This document shows positions 45,902 through 54,094 of a DNA stretch of 64,000 bases, in pieces. The stretch lies in the NCBI GenBank assembly GCA_036503555.1, contig DASXWQ010000020.1, forward strand, positions 1-64,000, given 5' to 3'. Made by a program: the position numbers and the translations under genes. Source of the DNA: Actinocatenispora sp036503555. Lineage in GTDB: Bacteria > Actinomycetota > Actinomycetes > Mycobacteriales > Micromonosporaceae. Positions within the stretch are counted from its first letter, which is position 1, and each line of letters opens with the position of its first letter. The notes beneath the pieces are model-generated. The model was given only the letters and a program-made list of their open reading frames with translations, was not told where the DNA came from and did no database searches.

Positions 45902-46702
45902 GTGGACGACGACATGCTGATCGCGGCGATCGACCGGGAGCTGCGCGCCGACTCCCGCGTACTGGCCGCCTGGCTCGCCGGCAGCCGCGGCCGGGGCGAG
46001 CACGACGCGTACTCCGACGTGGACGTCTGGTTGGTGACCGCGGACGCCGACCGGGACGGCTTCGTGGCCGACTGGCCCGCGACGTGCGACCGGATCACGC
46101 CGACGGTGCTGCGCGAACGGGTCTTCGGCGGGCCGGTGTTCACGCACGTCACGCCGGAGTGGCTGCGTTTCGATGTGGCGGTCGGCGTGCCGGGCGACGT
46201 ACCGGGGCGCAGCCGGCGCGGTCTCGCGCCACTGTTCGACCGGGCCGGGCTGGCGGAGCGGCTGCGTACCGCGGGCGAGCCGCTGGCGCCGGATCCCGCC
46301 CGGGTCGCCGCCCTCGGTACGGAGTTCCTTCGGGTGCTCGGGCTGCTGCCGGTCGTGGTCGGCCGCGGCGAGTACGTGGTGGGCGTGTCGGGCGCGGGTC
46401 TGCTGCACGGCCTGCTGGTCCGGCTGATGCGGGAGGACGTGGCGGTGGAGGACCGCGGCGGCGCGCTGCGCCTGGCCGGCCTGCTGCCGCCGGACCGGCT
46501 GGCGCGGCTGGCCGACCTGCCGCCGCTGGCCGCGACGAGGGAGTCGGTCGTCGCCGCGCACCTGGCGTACGCGCGGCTGTTCCTGCCGTTGGGCCGGGAG
46601 CTGGCGGACCGGACGGGCGCGGCCTGGCCGGGCGAGATGGAGGCGGCGTGCCGGCGCCGGCTGGCCGACACGCTCGGCGTCGACCCGCAGTCGTTGCGGT
46701 GA
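45902..46702 (+). CDS. Nucleotidyltransferase-fold protein
   Basis: A 266-residue protein of the DNA polymerase beta-like nucleotidyltransferase superfamily. The diagnostic motif WLAGSRGRGEHDAYSDVDVWLV (residues about 25-46) carries the GS and the metal-binding D-x-D. A helical C-terminal domain resembles those of aminoglycoside/lincosamide nucleotidyltransferases and kanamycin-type enzymes. It could modify an antibiotic or another small molecule, but resistance is not demonstrable from sequence. Start is the leaderless GTG; an ATG four codons on is the alternative. Confidence 0.8.
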   Translation: MDDDMLIAAIDRELRADSRVLAAWLAGSRGRGEHDAYSDVDVWLVTADADRDGFVADWPATCDRITPTVLRERVFGGPVFTHVTPEWLRFDVAVGVPGDVPGRSRRGLAPLFDRAGLAERLRTAGEPLAPDPARVAALGTEFLRVLGLLPVVVGRGEYVVGVSGAGLLHGLLVRLMREDVAVEDRGGALRLAGLLPPDRLARLADLPPLAATRESVVAAHLAYARLFLPLGRELADRTGAAWPGEMEAACRRRLADTLGVDPQSLR

Positions 46703-46804
46703 CGGCGGAAACCGGCGGCGGGTCTCGCGCGTGATGTAGCCGGCCCCGGTGCCGCACCGACCCCTCGGTACGGCATGCTGAGGCACCCGGATTGGGAGGC
46801 TGAG

Positions 46805-47860
46805 ATGGCTCGACGACGACGCCGCAGTCCGTTGTGGGCGCGGGTGTGCCTGGTGGCCGGGATCGTGCTGGCGGTCGCGAGCGGCGGCACGTACGCCGGG
46901 ACCGTGGCGCTGGCCAACCACGTGAACAACTCGGTCTCCCAGGGCGACCTGCTCGGCGACGGCGGCGGGTCGAAGCACGGCAGCACGGTGACCGGGCCGC
47001 TCGACATCCTGCTCGCGGGCTCGGACCTGCGGAAGGACTGGAAGAACACGGGCGAGAAGCCGCGCACCGACACCATCATGTGGCTGCACATCCCGGCGAC
47101 GCTCGACCAGGCGTACCTGCTGTCGATCCCGCGCGACCTCGAGGTCGACATCCCGCTCAACCAGAAGACCGGCCAGGGCGGGTACGCGACGAAGATCAAC
47201 GCGGCGTTCACGTTCGGCATGAAGGACATCAACGACGTCACCGGTGGCATGCAGAACCTGCACGCCACGGTGAAGCAGCTGACCGGCGAGAACTTCTCGA
47301 TGGCCGCGATGGTCAACTGGGACGGCTTCAAGGCGATCACCGCCGAGCTGGGCGGGGTGACGTTGTGCGTCGACCAGACGTTCACGTCGACCCAGCCGAG
47401 CCTGGGCGGTCACACCTTCCAGAAGGGCTGCCGGCACTACGACGCCGACATGGCGCTGGCGCTGGTCCGCGAGCGGTATGCGTACGGCGACTCGGACTAC
47501 AGCCGGCAGCGGATGCAGCAGCAGTTCATCAAGCAGATCCTCAAGCAGGCCACCAGCAGCGGCACGCTGAAGGACCCGGCCAAGATGGACCGGGTCCTCA
47601 AGGCCGCCGGCAAGGCACTGACGATGGACCTCAACGGCTACACCGTGGTCGACCTGGCGCTCGCCCTACGCAAGATCACCTCGGACAAGCTGACCACGTT
47701 GCAGATCGCGCACCAGTCGGCCGGTGACGGCAACGAGGCGCTCGTCCAGCCCGTCGACGACCAGTTGTTCAAGGCGATGCGCGACGACGACATGGACAAC
47801 TTCCTGCTCGCCCACCCCGAGCTGGTGTCCAAGGGCACCGGGCTCGGCGGCGGGCAGTGA
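46805..47860 (+). CDS. LytR-CpsA-Psr (LCP) family cell-wall glycopolymer ligase
   Basis: A 351-residue membrane-anchored LCP protein that attaches teichoic acid, arabinogalactan-like or capsule polymers to peptidoglycan. A basic N-terminus and one transmembrane helix (about 10-35) precede the extracellular LCP domain (about 60-290). It has LDILLAGSDLR, RTDTIMWLHIP, YLLSIPRDLEVDIP (the Arg-Asp motif binding the polyprenyl pyrophosphate), and ALALVRERYAYGDSDYSRQRMQQQF. The ATG has GGGAGG 5 nt upstream. It belongs functionally with the nearby penicillin-binding protein and GHL10 hydrolase. Confidence 0.93.
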   Translation: MARRRRRSPLWARVCLVAGIVLAVASGGTYAGTVALANHVNNSVSQGDLLGDGGGSKHGSTVTGPLDILLAGSDLRKDWKNTGEKPRTDTIMWLHIPATLDQAYLLSIPRDLEVDIPLNQKTGQGGYATKINAAFTFGMKDINDVTGGMQNLHATVKQLTGENFSMAAMVNWDGFKAITAELGGVTLCVDQTFTSTQPSLGGHTFQKGCRHYDADMALALVRERYAYGDSDYSRQRMQQQFIKQILKQATSSGTLKDPAKMDRVLKAAGKALTMDLNGYTVVDLALALRKITSDKLTTLQIAHQSAGDGNEALVQPVDDQLFKAMRDDDMDNFLLAHPELVSKGTGLGGGQ

Positions 47861-47891
47861 CCCGGGCGCCGGCGCGCCCGGGGTCACCCGG

Positions 47892-48935
47892 TCAGCTCGC
47901 GGCGTCCACGAACCGCGTCGTGTACGTCTTCGACAGGTCCACTGTGGACTCCTTGCCCTTGACGTTCGGGGAGAACGCGCCGAGCACGTGCAGCGCGTTC
48001 GTGGCGCCCTCCGCCTTCATCTTCCCGTCCGCGTTGAACATGCCGATCGAGTCGTGGACCGACTTGACGTACAGGTCCTTGCCGCCCTTGGCGTAGTCGG
48101 CCGGCATCTTCGCCGCGATCTGCTCCGCGTCGTGCGCCTTGATCCACTTCAGCGTCCGCACGAACGCGTTCGCGAGCTTCTGCACCGTCTTCTTGTGCGC
48201 CGCCACGTACGAGCAGTCCATGTACAGCGAGCTCGACGGGTACAGGCCGCCGAGCGCGGCGCGGGTGCCCGCCTCGGTACGCATGTCGAGCATGACCTTG
48301 CCCTGACCGGAGCTGGTGAGCTGGGCGACGGTCGGGTCGGTGGTCATGCCGGCGTCGATGCCGCCGTTGGCCAGCGCCGCGATGAACGTCTGCCCCGCGC
48401 CGGCCTTGACGGTCGTGTAGTCCGCGCCGGACAGCCCGTTCTTGCTGGCCAGGTACTGGGTGAGGAAGTCCGTGGAGGAGCCGGGGCTGGTCACGCCGAG
48501 CTTGCGGCCCTTGAAGTCCTTCGGCGAGGTGATCTGGGTGGCCTTCTTCGCCGACACCATCTCCACCTCACCCGGTACGTCGGCGAGCTGCACGACGCTC
48601 TGCACGCACTTGTGCTTGGTCTGCAGGTCGATCGTGTGGTCGTAGAAGCCGACGACACCCTGCACGTCGCCCGAGATCAGCACGTTCTCGGCCTGGGCGC
48701 CGGCCGGCTCGGTGAGCATCTTGACGTCGAGCCCCTCGGCCTTGAAGTACCCGAGCTGCTCGGTGAGCTTGGCCGGCAGGTAGATGACCTTGTCGATGCC
48801 GCCGACCATGATGGACACGTGCTCGCTGTCGCCCGAACCGGAACCGCCGGCGGCGGTACGCGAGTCGCGGCAGCCGGCCACGGCGGCCAGCAGGACGACC
48901 GCCAGACCGGCGGCCGCGATGGACCGTACTCTCAT
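47892..48935 (-). CDS. ABC transporter substrate-binding lipoprotein (NMT1/THI5-like)
   Basis: A 347-residue solute-binding lipoprotein: signal VLLAAVAGC with the lipid-acceptor Cys near residue 22, then a two-lobed NMT1/THI5-like (SsuA/TauA/ThiY class) domain. Features are IYLPAKLTEQLGYFKAEGLDVKM, GDVQGVVGFYDHTIDLQTK and KLGVTSPGSSTDFLTQYLA. This class binds sulfonates, nitrate, pyrimidine precursors of thiamine or aromatic acids; ligand is not evident. It is the third gene of the ATPase-permease-binding protein operon, 26 bp after the permease. Confidence 0.92.
   Translation of the reverse strand: MRVRSIAAAGLAVVLLAAVAGCRDSRTAAGGSGSGDSEHVSIMVGGIDKVIYLPAKLTEQLGYFKAEGLDVKMLTEPAGAQAENVLISGDVQGVVGFYDHTIDLQTKHKCVQSVVQLADVPGEVEMVSAKKATQITSPKDFKGRKLGVTSPGSSTDFLTQYLASKNGLSGADYTTVKAGAGQTFIAALANGGIDAGMTTDPTVAQLTSSGQGKVMLDMRTEAGTRAALGGLYPSSSLYMDCSYVAAHKKTVQKLANAFVRTLKWIKAHDAEQIAAKMPADYAKGGKDLYVKSVHDSIGMFNADGKMKAEGATNALHVLGAFSPNVKGKESTVDLSKTYTTRFVDAAS
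47937..47949. repeat. Iterated palindrome GTCCACTGTGGAC (in ABC binding protein gene)
   Basis: Exact copy near the 3' end of the NMT1/THI5-like gene, encoding S-T-V-D. Confidence 0.7.
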
Positions 48936-48961
48936 GCGAAACTCCTTGCGGGGTAAGGGAA

Positions 48962-49819
48962 TCAGATCTGTGCGTCGGCGCCGGCGGCGGGTGGGCGCCA
49001 GCGCAGCAGGCGCTTCTCGGCGGTGGAGATGAGCCATTCGGCGCCGAGCGCGAGGACCGTGGTGATGATCATTCCGGCGTAGATGCCGGCCGCGTCGAAC
49101 GTGCCCTGCGCGTTGTTGATGAGCAGGCCGAGGCCCTTGTCCGCGCCGGTGAACTCGCCGACGACCGCACCGATCAGCGCGAAGCCGAACGCCGAGTGCA
49201 GCGACGCGAAGATCCAGGAGGTGGCGCTCGGTACGACGATCGTGCGCAGCAGCGAGAGCCGGCTCGCGCCGAGGATGCGCGCGTTGTCGATCAGGTTGCG
49301 GTCGACCTCGCGGGCACCCTGGAACGCGTTGAAGAAGACCGCGAAGAACACCAACACCATCGCGGTGGCGACCTTCGACGACATGCCCAGGCCGAACCAG
49401 ATGATGAACAGCGATGCCAGCACGATCCGCGGCACCGCGTTCGCCGCCTTGATGAACGGTGCGGCGACGTCGGCGAGGAACCGGCTGCGCCCCAACACGA
49501 TGCCGAGCACCACTCCGGCGATCGCGCCGATCACGAAGCCGAGTACCGCCTCCTCCAGCGTCACCGCGATCTGCGTCCAGATCGACCCGAACGCGGTGCC
49601 CTTCGTGAACCAGTCGACCAGCCGGCCGGCGATCTTCGACGGCATCGAGTAGTAGAACGGGTCGATCCAGTACCGGGCGGACAGTTCCCAGCTCACCAGC
49701 CAGACGACCACGGCGGCGACCCGTACCAGCCACACCAGGCCGCGGCGCGTCCGGCGCCGGCGTACCACGGTGTCGCCGGAGGGCTGGGTGTCCACTGTGG
49801 ACTGTGTGTCAACCGACAC
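48962..49819 (-). CDS. ABC transporter permease (SsuC/TauC-like)
   Basis: A 285-residue inner-membrane permease with six predicted helices and the BPD_transp_1 EAA loop EVDRNLIDNARILGASRLSLLRTIVVPSA, which docks the ATPase. FGFALIGAVVGEFTGADKGLGLLI is the helix-4/5 signature of sulfonate/nitrate-type permeases. GTG at 49819 is preferred because AGGAGG lies 6 nt upstream; the GTG five codons earlier would put the ribosome site inside the gene. It overlaps the ATPase gene by 11 bp. One copy of the iterated 13-bp palindrome lies in its first codons. Confidence 0.92.
   Translation of the reverse strand: MSVDTQSTVDTQPSGDTVVRRRRTRRGLVWLVRVAAVVVWLVSWELSARYWIDPFYYSMPSKIAGRLVDWFTKGTAFGSIWTQIAVTLEEAVLGFVIGAIAGVVLGIVLGRSRFLADVAAPFIKAANAVPRIVLASLFIIWFGLGMSSKVATAMVLVFFAVFFNAFQGAREVDRNLIDNARILGASRLSLLRTIVVPSATSWIFASLHSAFGFALIGAVVGEFTGADKGLGLLINNAQGTFDAAGIYAGMIITTVLALGAEWLISTAEKRLLRWRPPAAGADAQI
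49790..49802. repeat. Iterated palindrome GTCCACTGTGGAC (in ABC permease gene)
   Basis: Exact copy in the first codons of the SsuC-like permease gene, encoding S-T-V-D. Confidence 0.7.
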
Positions 49820-50612
49820 GGCTCGCCTCCTCACGTGCCTTGGCCACCTCGGTACGCAGGCTTTCCCAGACCTCCCGGTAGATCTCCAGGAACGCGGGCG
49901 TCAGCCGCACCTCCTCGACGTCGCGCGGGCGGTCCAGCGGTACCCGGAACGTGTCCTTGACGGTGGCCGGGCTCGCGGTCATCACGACGACCGTGTCGGC
50001 CAGCGCGATCGCCTCCTCCAGGTCGTGGGTGACGAACACGACCGCGGCGCCGGTACCGGCCCACAGCCGCAGCAGCTCGTCCTGCATCAGCGCCCGGGTC
50101 TGTACGTCGAGCGCGCTGAACGGCTCGTCCATGAGCAGGATCTCCGGCTCGTTGACGAGCGTCTGGGCCAGCGCGACGCGCTTGCGCATGCCGCCGGAGA
50201 GCTGGTGCGGGTAGTAGCGGGCGAAGCCGGCGAGCCCGACGCGTTCGACCCAGGCGTGCGCCTGCTGCCGCGCCTCGCGCTTGGTCACACCGCGGTACCG
50301 GGGGCCGGCGGCGACGTTGTCGAGGACCGACCGCCACGGCAGGATCGCGTCGCTCTGGAACATGTACCCGACGCCGGTGGGGATCTGCCGCACCGGCGTG
50401 CCGCGTACCAGGACCTCGCCGGACGAGGCCGGTTCGAGCCCGGACACGAGCGACAGCGTCGTCGACTTGCCGCAGCCGGTGGGGCCTACCACGGCGACGA
50501 ACTCGCCGGGTTCGACGGTGAGCGTCAGCTCCCGTACGGCGGTGTGCGTGCCGCCGCCCGCGGCGGGAAACCGTTTCGTGGCACCCCGGAGTTCGATCAC
50601 TGGGGTGGTCAT
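49809..50612 (-). CDS. ABC transporter ATPase (SsuB/TauB-like)
   Basis: A 267-residue ATPase energising the importer. Walker A is GPTGCGKST (43-51), the Q loop is YMFQSDAILPW, the signature is LSGGMRKR (138-145), Walker B is ILLMDEPFSALD (158-169), and the switch His is in FVTHDLEEAIAL. The ATG has GGAGGT just upstream. It is the first gene of the three-gene operon and divergent from the CitA-type kinase. Confidence 0.94.
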   Translation of the reverse strand: MTTPVIELRGATKRFPAAGGGTHTAVRELTLTVEPGEFVAVVGPTGCGKSTTLSLVSGLEPASSGEVLVRGTPVRQIPTGVGYMFQSDAILPWRSVLDNVAAGPRYRGVTKREARQQAHAWVERVGLAGFARYYPHQLSGGMRKRVALAQTLVNEPEILLMDEPFSALDVQTRALMQDELLRLWAGTGAAVVFVTHDLEEAIALADTVVVMTASPATVKDTFRVPLDRPRDVEEVRLTPAFLEIYREVWESLRTEVAKAREEASRVG

Positions 50613-50681
50613 GGGGACCTCCGAACGTCGCTGCCGGCGGCGGGGAGTGTCCCTCGTCGGCGGACTTGTCTTCGGAGCGGG

Positions 50682-50702
50682 ACGTTAGGTGAACTGGCTC
50701 AC
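50682..50702. promoter_or_regulatory. -10 element of the ABC operon and CRP-like inverted repeat
   Basis: On the minus strand TAACGT (50687-50682) is a good -10 without a recognisable -35, suggesting an activator-dependent promoter. Adjacent is GTGA-N6-TCAC (50689-50702), the form bound by CRP-family regulators, ending directly before the kinase GTG start. Confidence 0.45.
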
Positions 50703-52406
50703 GTGGGAAACCTTCTCGAAATTGTTCGTCCAAGTCGCGTTTACCGCGTTCTGCGCCTTTCGCTCGCGGGCCGCGGCCGGGACGGGACGACCCACCGGCG
50801 ACGGCCGCCGCGGATCCGCTTCGCCGGGCAGATCCTGGCCCTGCAGATCGGCGTCGTGCTGCTCGTCGTCGGCGTGGGCTTCGCGCTGGTCGGCTGGCTG
50901 CTCGACCGCCAGCTCACCACCCAGTACGGCCAGCGCGCCCTGGCCGTCGCTCGGACCGTCGCCGCCGACCCCGACATCGCCGCGGCGATCGCCACCGGCG
51001 ACCCGCACCACGTCGTCCAGCGCCGTGCCGCGCGGGTACGCGACGCGACGGACGCCCTGTTCGTCGTCGTCACCGACCGGCGCGGGATCCGCCTCGCGCA
51101 CCCGAACCCGGCGGAGGTCGGCCGGCATGTCAGCACCGACCCGTCGGCCGCGCTGGCCGGGCACGACGTGGTGAACGTGCAGCGCGGCACGCTCGGCGTC
51201 TCCGCCCGCGGCAAGGTACCCGTCTGGGACGCGCACCACCGCGTCGTCGGCGAGGTCAGTGTCGGCTTCGCGGCACAGGACATCCGCTCCAACGTGCTGC
51301 GGGTGCTGGCCGACGCGTCGCTGTTCGCGGCCGGCGCGCTGCTGCTCGGGGTGGCCGGATCGGCCCTGCTCGCCCGCCGGCTGAAGTCGCAGACCCTCGG
51401 CCTCGAACCGCACGAGCTGGCCGAACTGGTCCAGGAGCACGAGGCGGTACTGCACGGCATCGGCGAGGGCGTCCTCGCGACCGACGCCGACGGCCGCATC
51501 ACCGTCTGCAACGACGAGGCGGCGCGGCTGCTCGCGACCCGGCCCGAACCCGGCGTACCCGCGGCCGAGCTGGACCTGCCGATCCGGATCCGGGCCGCGC
51601 TCACCGGCACCAGCGAGGCGGAACGGATGATGGCGGTGGCCGGCGACCGGGTCCTGGTCGTCACCCGCCGCCAGGTACGCCGGGACGCGCACGACCTGGG
51701 CACGGTGTTGACGTTGCGGGACCGTACCGACGTGGAGACGCTGACCCGGGAGCTGGACGCGGTGCGCTCGCTGTCCGGGGCGCTGCGCGCGCAGCGGCAC
51801 GAGTTCGCCAACCGGCTGCACACCCTCGCCGGCCTGCTCCAGACCGACCATCACGCCGAGGCCGTGGAGTACCTGCACGCGCTGCACGACGCGCCGGCCG
51901 CGGTCGGCCCCGCCCCCGACGCGGTACGCGACCCGTACCTCCAGGCGTTCCTGGCCGCGAAGACCGCCGAGGCGGCGGAGTCCGACGTACGGCTGGAGAT
52001 CGCGGACACCAGCTGGGTGCCCGGCCGCGTCGCCGCCCCGGTCGAGGTCACCACCGTCGTCGGCAACCTCGTCGACAACGCCGTGCGCGCGTCCCGCCTC
52101 GGCACCCGCGGGCCGGCGTACGTGGAGGTGACGCTGCTGGCCGACGGGGACACGCTGCACGTGTCGGTGGCCGACTCCGGCGACGGGGTGCCGCCGGAGC
52201 TGCGCGAGCGGATCTTCACCGACGGGTTCACGACGCGGCTGACCGTCGGCCACGGCCTCGGCCTGGCCCTGACCCGGCAGGCCGCTCGGAGCCGCGGCGG
52301 GGACGCCACCCTCGCCGATCCGGGTGGCGCCGACCACGGCGCCGTGTTCGTCGCCCAGATGCCTGGTGTACTGGCGGAGCGGGCGGACGCGGTAGGGAGG
52401 TTCTGA
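50703..52406 (+). CDS. CitA/DcuS-type sensor histidine kinase
   Basis: A 567-residue membrane kinase of the citrate/C4-dicarboxylate sensor group. Order: basic N-terminus, transmembrane helix (about 44-67), extracytoplasmic Cache/PAS sensor (about 70-190), second helix (about 200-222), cytosolic PAS (about 240-340), then the Spo0B-like dimerisation helix QRHEFANRLHTLAGLLQ with phospho-acceptor His366. The ATPase domain has NLVDNAVRAS and ADSGDGVPPE. GTG at 50703 is the only credible start; its ribosome site is poor. It is divergent from an ABC importer, which it probably regulates. Confidence 0.9.
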   Translation: MGNLLEIVRPSRVYRVLRLSLAGRGRDGTTHRRRPPRIRFAGQILALQIGVVLLVVGVGFALVGWLLDRQLTTQYGQRALAVARTVAADPDIAAAIATGDPHHVVQRRAARVRDATDALFVVVTDRRGIRLAHPNPAEVGRHVSTDPSAALAGHDVVNVQRGTLGVSARGKVPVWDAHHRVVGEVSVGFAAQDIRSNVLRVLADASLFAAGALLLGVAGSALLARRLKSQTLGLEPHELAELVQEHEAVLHGIGEGVLATDADGRITVCNDEAARLLATRPEPGVPAAELDLPIRIRAALTGTSEAERMMAVAGDRVLVVTRRQVRRDAHDLGTVLTLRDRTDVETLTRELDAVRSLSGALRAQRHEFANRLHTLAGLLQTDHHAEAVEYLHALHDAPAAVGPAPDAVRDPYLQAFLAAKTAEAAESDVRLEIADTSWVPGRVAAPVEVTTVVGNLVDNAVRASRLGTRGPAYVEVTLLADGDTLHVSVADSGDGVPPELRERIFTDGFTTRLTVGHGLGLALTRQAARSRGGDATLADPGGADHGAVFVAQMPGVLAERADAVGRF

Positions 52407-52571
52407 CGCAATGGCTTGTCGGCACGCGCCGGATCCAGGACGACGCCGGCGGCGTTGTCGACACCAGCGCGGACGAGACCGGTGTGCACTCGCACCTACG
52501 CCGCGCCAGCCCCGCCCGGGACCTCGCCACGCATCCGACGACCGGTGCGTCAGGACCTCCGGGGGACGGGC

Positions 52572-53234
52572 GTGATCCGGGTACTGGTGGTGGAGGACGA
52601 CTTCTGGGTCGCCGAGGTGCACGTGGCGTTCACGGAGCGGGTCGCCGGCTTCGCCGTGGTCGGTACCGCGCGGACCGTCGCCGACGCCCGGCGGCTCGTC
52701 GCCGAGACGCGGCCCGACCTGGTCCTGCTCGACCGGTACCTGCCGGACGCGTCCGGGCTCGACCTGCTCGCCGAGCTGTCCGTCGACACGATCATGCTGA
52801 CCGCCGCCGCCGACCCGGCCACGGTACGCACCGCGCTGGCCCGCGGCGCCCTCAACTACCTGGTCAAGCCGTTCACCGCGGAGCAGCTCGCCGACCGGCT
52901 CCGGGCGTACGCCCGGTTCCGGGCCGTGTTCGACGCCGGCGCGCTGGGCCAGGCGGACGTCGACCGGGCGGTCCGGCTGCTGCACGACGGCGACCGTACG
53001 GCCGGGCCGAAGGGCCACTCCCCCGTCACCGCGCGGCTCGTCGCCGAGACGCTGCGCACCGCGACGGAACCGCGGTCCGCCGCGGCGATCGCCGCGGAGC
53101 TGGGCATCGCCCGCGCCACCGCCCAGCGGTACCTGTCGGCGCTCGCCGACAACGGGCAGGCCACGATGAGCCTGCGGTACGGGTCGACGGGCCGTCCCGA
53201 GCACCTGTACGCGTGGACCGGCCCCACCGCCTGA
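52572..53234 (+). CDS. CitB/DcuR-type response regulator
   Basis: A 220-residue response regulator pairing with the CitA-type kinase. The receiver has VVEDDFWVAEVH, phospho-acceptor Asp54 in VLLDRYLPDASG, and Lys99 in YLVKPFT. The C-terminal output has the helix-turn-helix AAIAAELGIARATAQRYLSALADNG of the CitB family. The GTG follows ACCTCCGGGGGACGGGC; a 165-bp untranslated gap separates it from the kinase, unusual for such pairs, and I saw nothing coding-like in it. Confidence 0.92.
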   Translation: MIRVLVVEDDFWVAEVHVAFTERVAGFAVVGTARTVADARRLVAETRPDLVLLDRYLPDASGLDLLAELSVDTIMLTAAADPATVRTALARGALNYLVKPFTAEQLADRLRAYARFRAVFDAGALGQADVDRAVRLLHDGDRTAGPKGHSPVTARLVAETLRTATEPRSAAAIAAELGIARATAQRYLSALADNGQATMSLRYGSTGRPEHLYAWTGPTA

Positions 53235-53280
53235 CCCGGACGCGCTCGGCCCGGGATCGGCGCAACGCAGCCGGACCGGG

Positions 53281-53982
53281 TCAGTGCAGGCCGATCAGCG
53301 CGGCCATGCTGCGCGCCTGGTAGTCGAACCACTCGTCGCGCCGGTCGATCAGGTTGTCGAGCTGGCCGAACAGCTCGAAGCTGATCGCCCCGTACGTCTG
53401 GGTCCAGGCGAGGATCACCCGCGCCAGCATCGGCTCGGGCAGGGTGAGGGCGATCCGTTCGGCGGTGGCGGCGAGCTCCGCGCGCAGCTTCGCGGGCACC
53501 GGCGGCGCCGGTACGTCGGCGAGCGCGCCCGCCGCCGCGGCGTCGGCGACGATCCCGGCAAGTACCAGCGGGGTGCGGCTCGCGGGCCCGGTGGTGTCGG
53601 CCGGCGCCCGGTAGCCGGGTACGGGGCTGCCGAGGATCAGCGCGTACTCGCTGGGGTACGCCAGCGCCCAGGTACGCAGTGCCCGGGTGACGGCCAACCA
53701 CCGGCCGACGTGGTCGCCGCGCCGCCGGTGTCGCGCGTCGGCGGTCTCGGCGGCCGCGCCGAGCGCGTCGTACGCGTCGATGATCAGTGCGGTGAGCAGT
53801 TCGTCCCGGTTCGCGAAGTAGCGGTAGAGCGCGGATGAGGCCATGCCCAGCTCGCGGGCGATGGCCCGCAGGGACAGGTTGGCACCCTCGGCGGCGAGCT
53901 GCCGGCGCGCGGCGCTCTTGATCTCCTCGGTGAGCTCGGCGCGCAGCCGGGCCCGGATCGACGTTCCCGTTCGTTCCACCAT
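53281..53982 (-). CDS. TetR-family transcriptional regulator
   Basis: A 233-residue TetR repressor with an N-terminal helix-turn-helix (LSLRAIARELGMASSALYRYFANRDELL, about 37-64) and a C-terminal ligand domain of the TetR_C WHG-like type ending in a conserved YGAISFELFGQLDN. The ATG is chosen at the start of the family-like sequence. It is divergent from the NAD-dependent oxidoreductase; two inverted copies of a 19-bp operator lie in the 112-bp gap. Confidence 0.92.
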   Translation of the reverse strand: MVERTGTSIRARLRAELTEEIKSAARRQLAAEGANLSLRAIARELGMASSALYRYFANRDELLTALIIDAYDALGAAAETADARHRRRGDHVGRWLAVTRALRTWALAYPSEYALILGSPVPGYRAPADTTGPASRTPLVLAGIVADAAAAGALADVPAPPVPAKLRAELAATAERIALTLPEPMLARVILAWTQTYGAISFELFGQLDNLIDRRDEWFDYQARSMAALIGLH

Positions 53983-53999
53983 GCCGCGAGTATCGCACA

Positions 54000-54018
54000 C
54001 AAACGAGAGCACTGCTCT
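54000..54018 (+). promoter_or_regulatory. TetR operator copy 1
   Basis: CAAACGAGAGCACTGCTCT, containing the perfect palindrome AGAGCA-C-TGCTCT, lies 18 bp upstream of the TetR start. It abuts a TTGACA (54018-54023) reading toward the oxidoreductase. Confidence 0.65.
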
Positions 54019-54058
54019 TGACAGCGAGCAGGTGCGTGGTGAACAGTGGAACCAACAG

Positions 54059-54077
54059 AGAGCACTGATCTCGTTTG
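54059..54077 (-). promoter_or_regulatory. TetR operator copy 2 (inverted)
   Basis: Read on the minus strand, CAAACGAGATCAGTGCTCT repeats operator copy 1 with two changes in 19 bases. It lies 18 bp before the oxidoreductase start, so the two copies sit symmetrically between the divergent genes. Confidence 0.65.
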
Positions 54078-54094
54078 CGAGAGGGAGACACATC

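Noticed and set aside
47892..50612. Assigning the ABC importer as a thiamine-precursor transporter
   Set aside because: The NMT1/THI5-like fold is shared by sulfonate, nitrate, taurine and aromatic-acid binders. No thiamine genes or TPP riboswitch features are nearby.
52407..52571. Possible small gene between the CitA-type kinase and its response regulator
   Set aside because: No ribosome-site-plus-start combination and no sustained codon bias; treated as an untranslated spacer.
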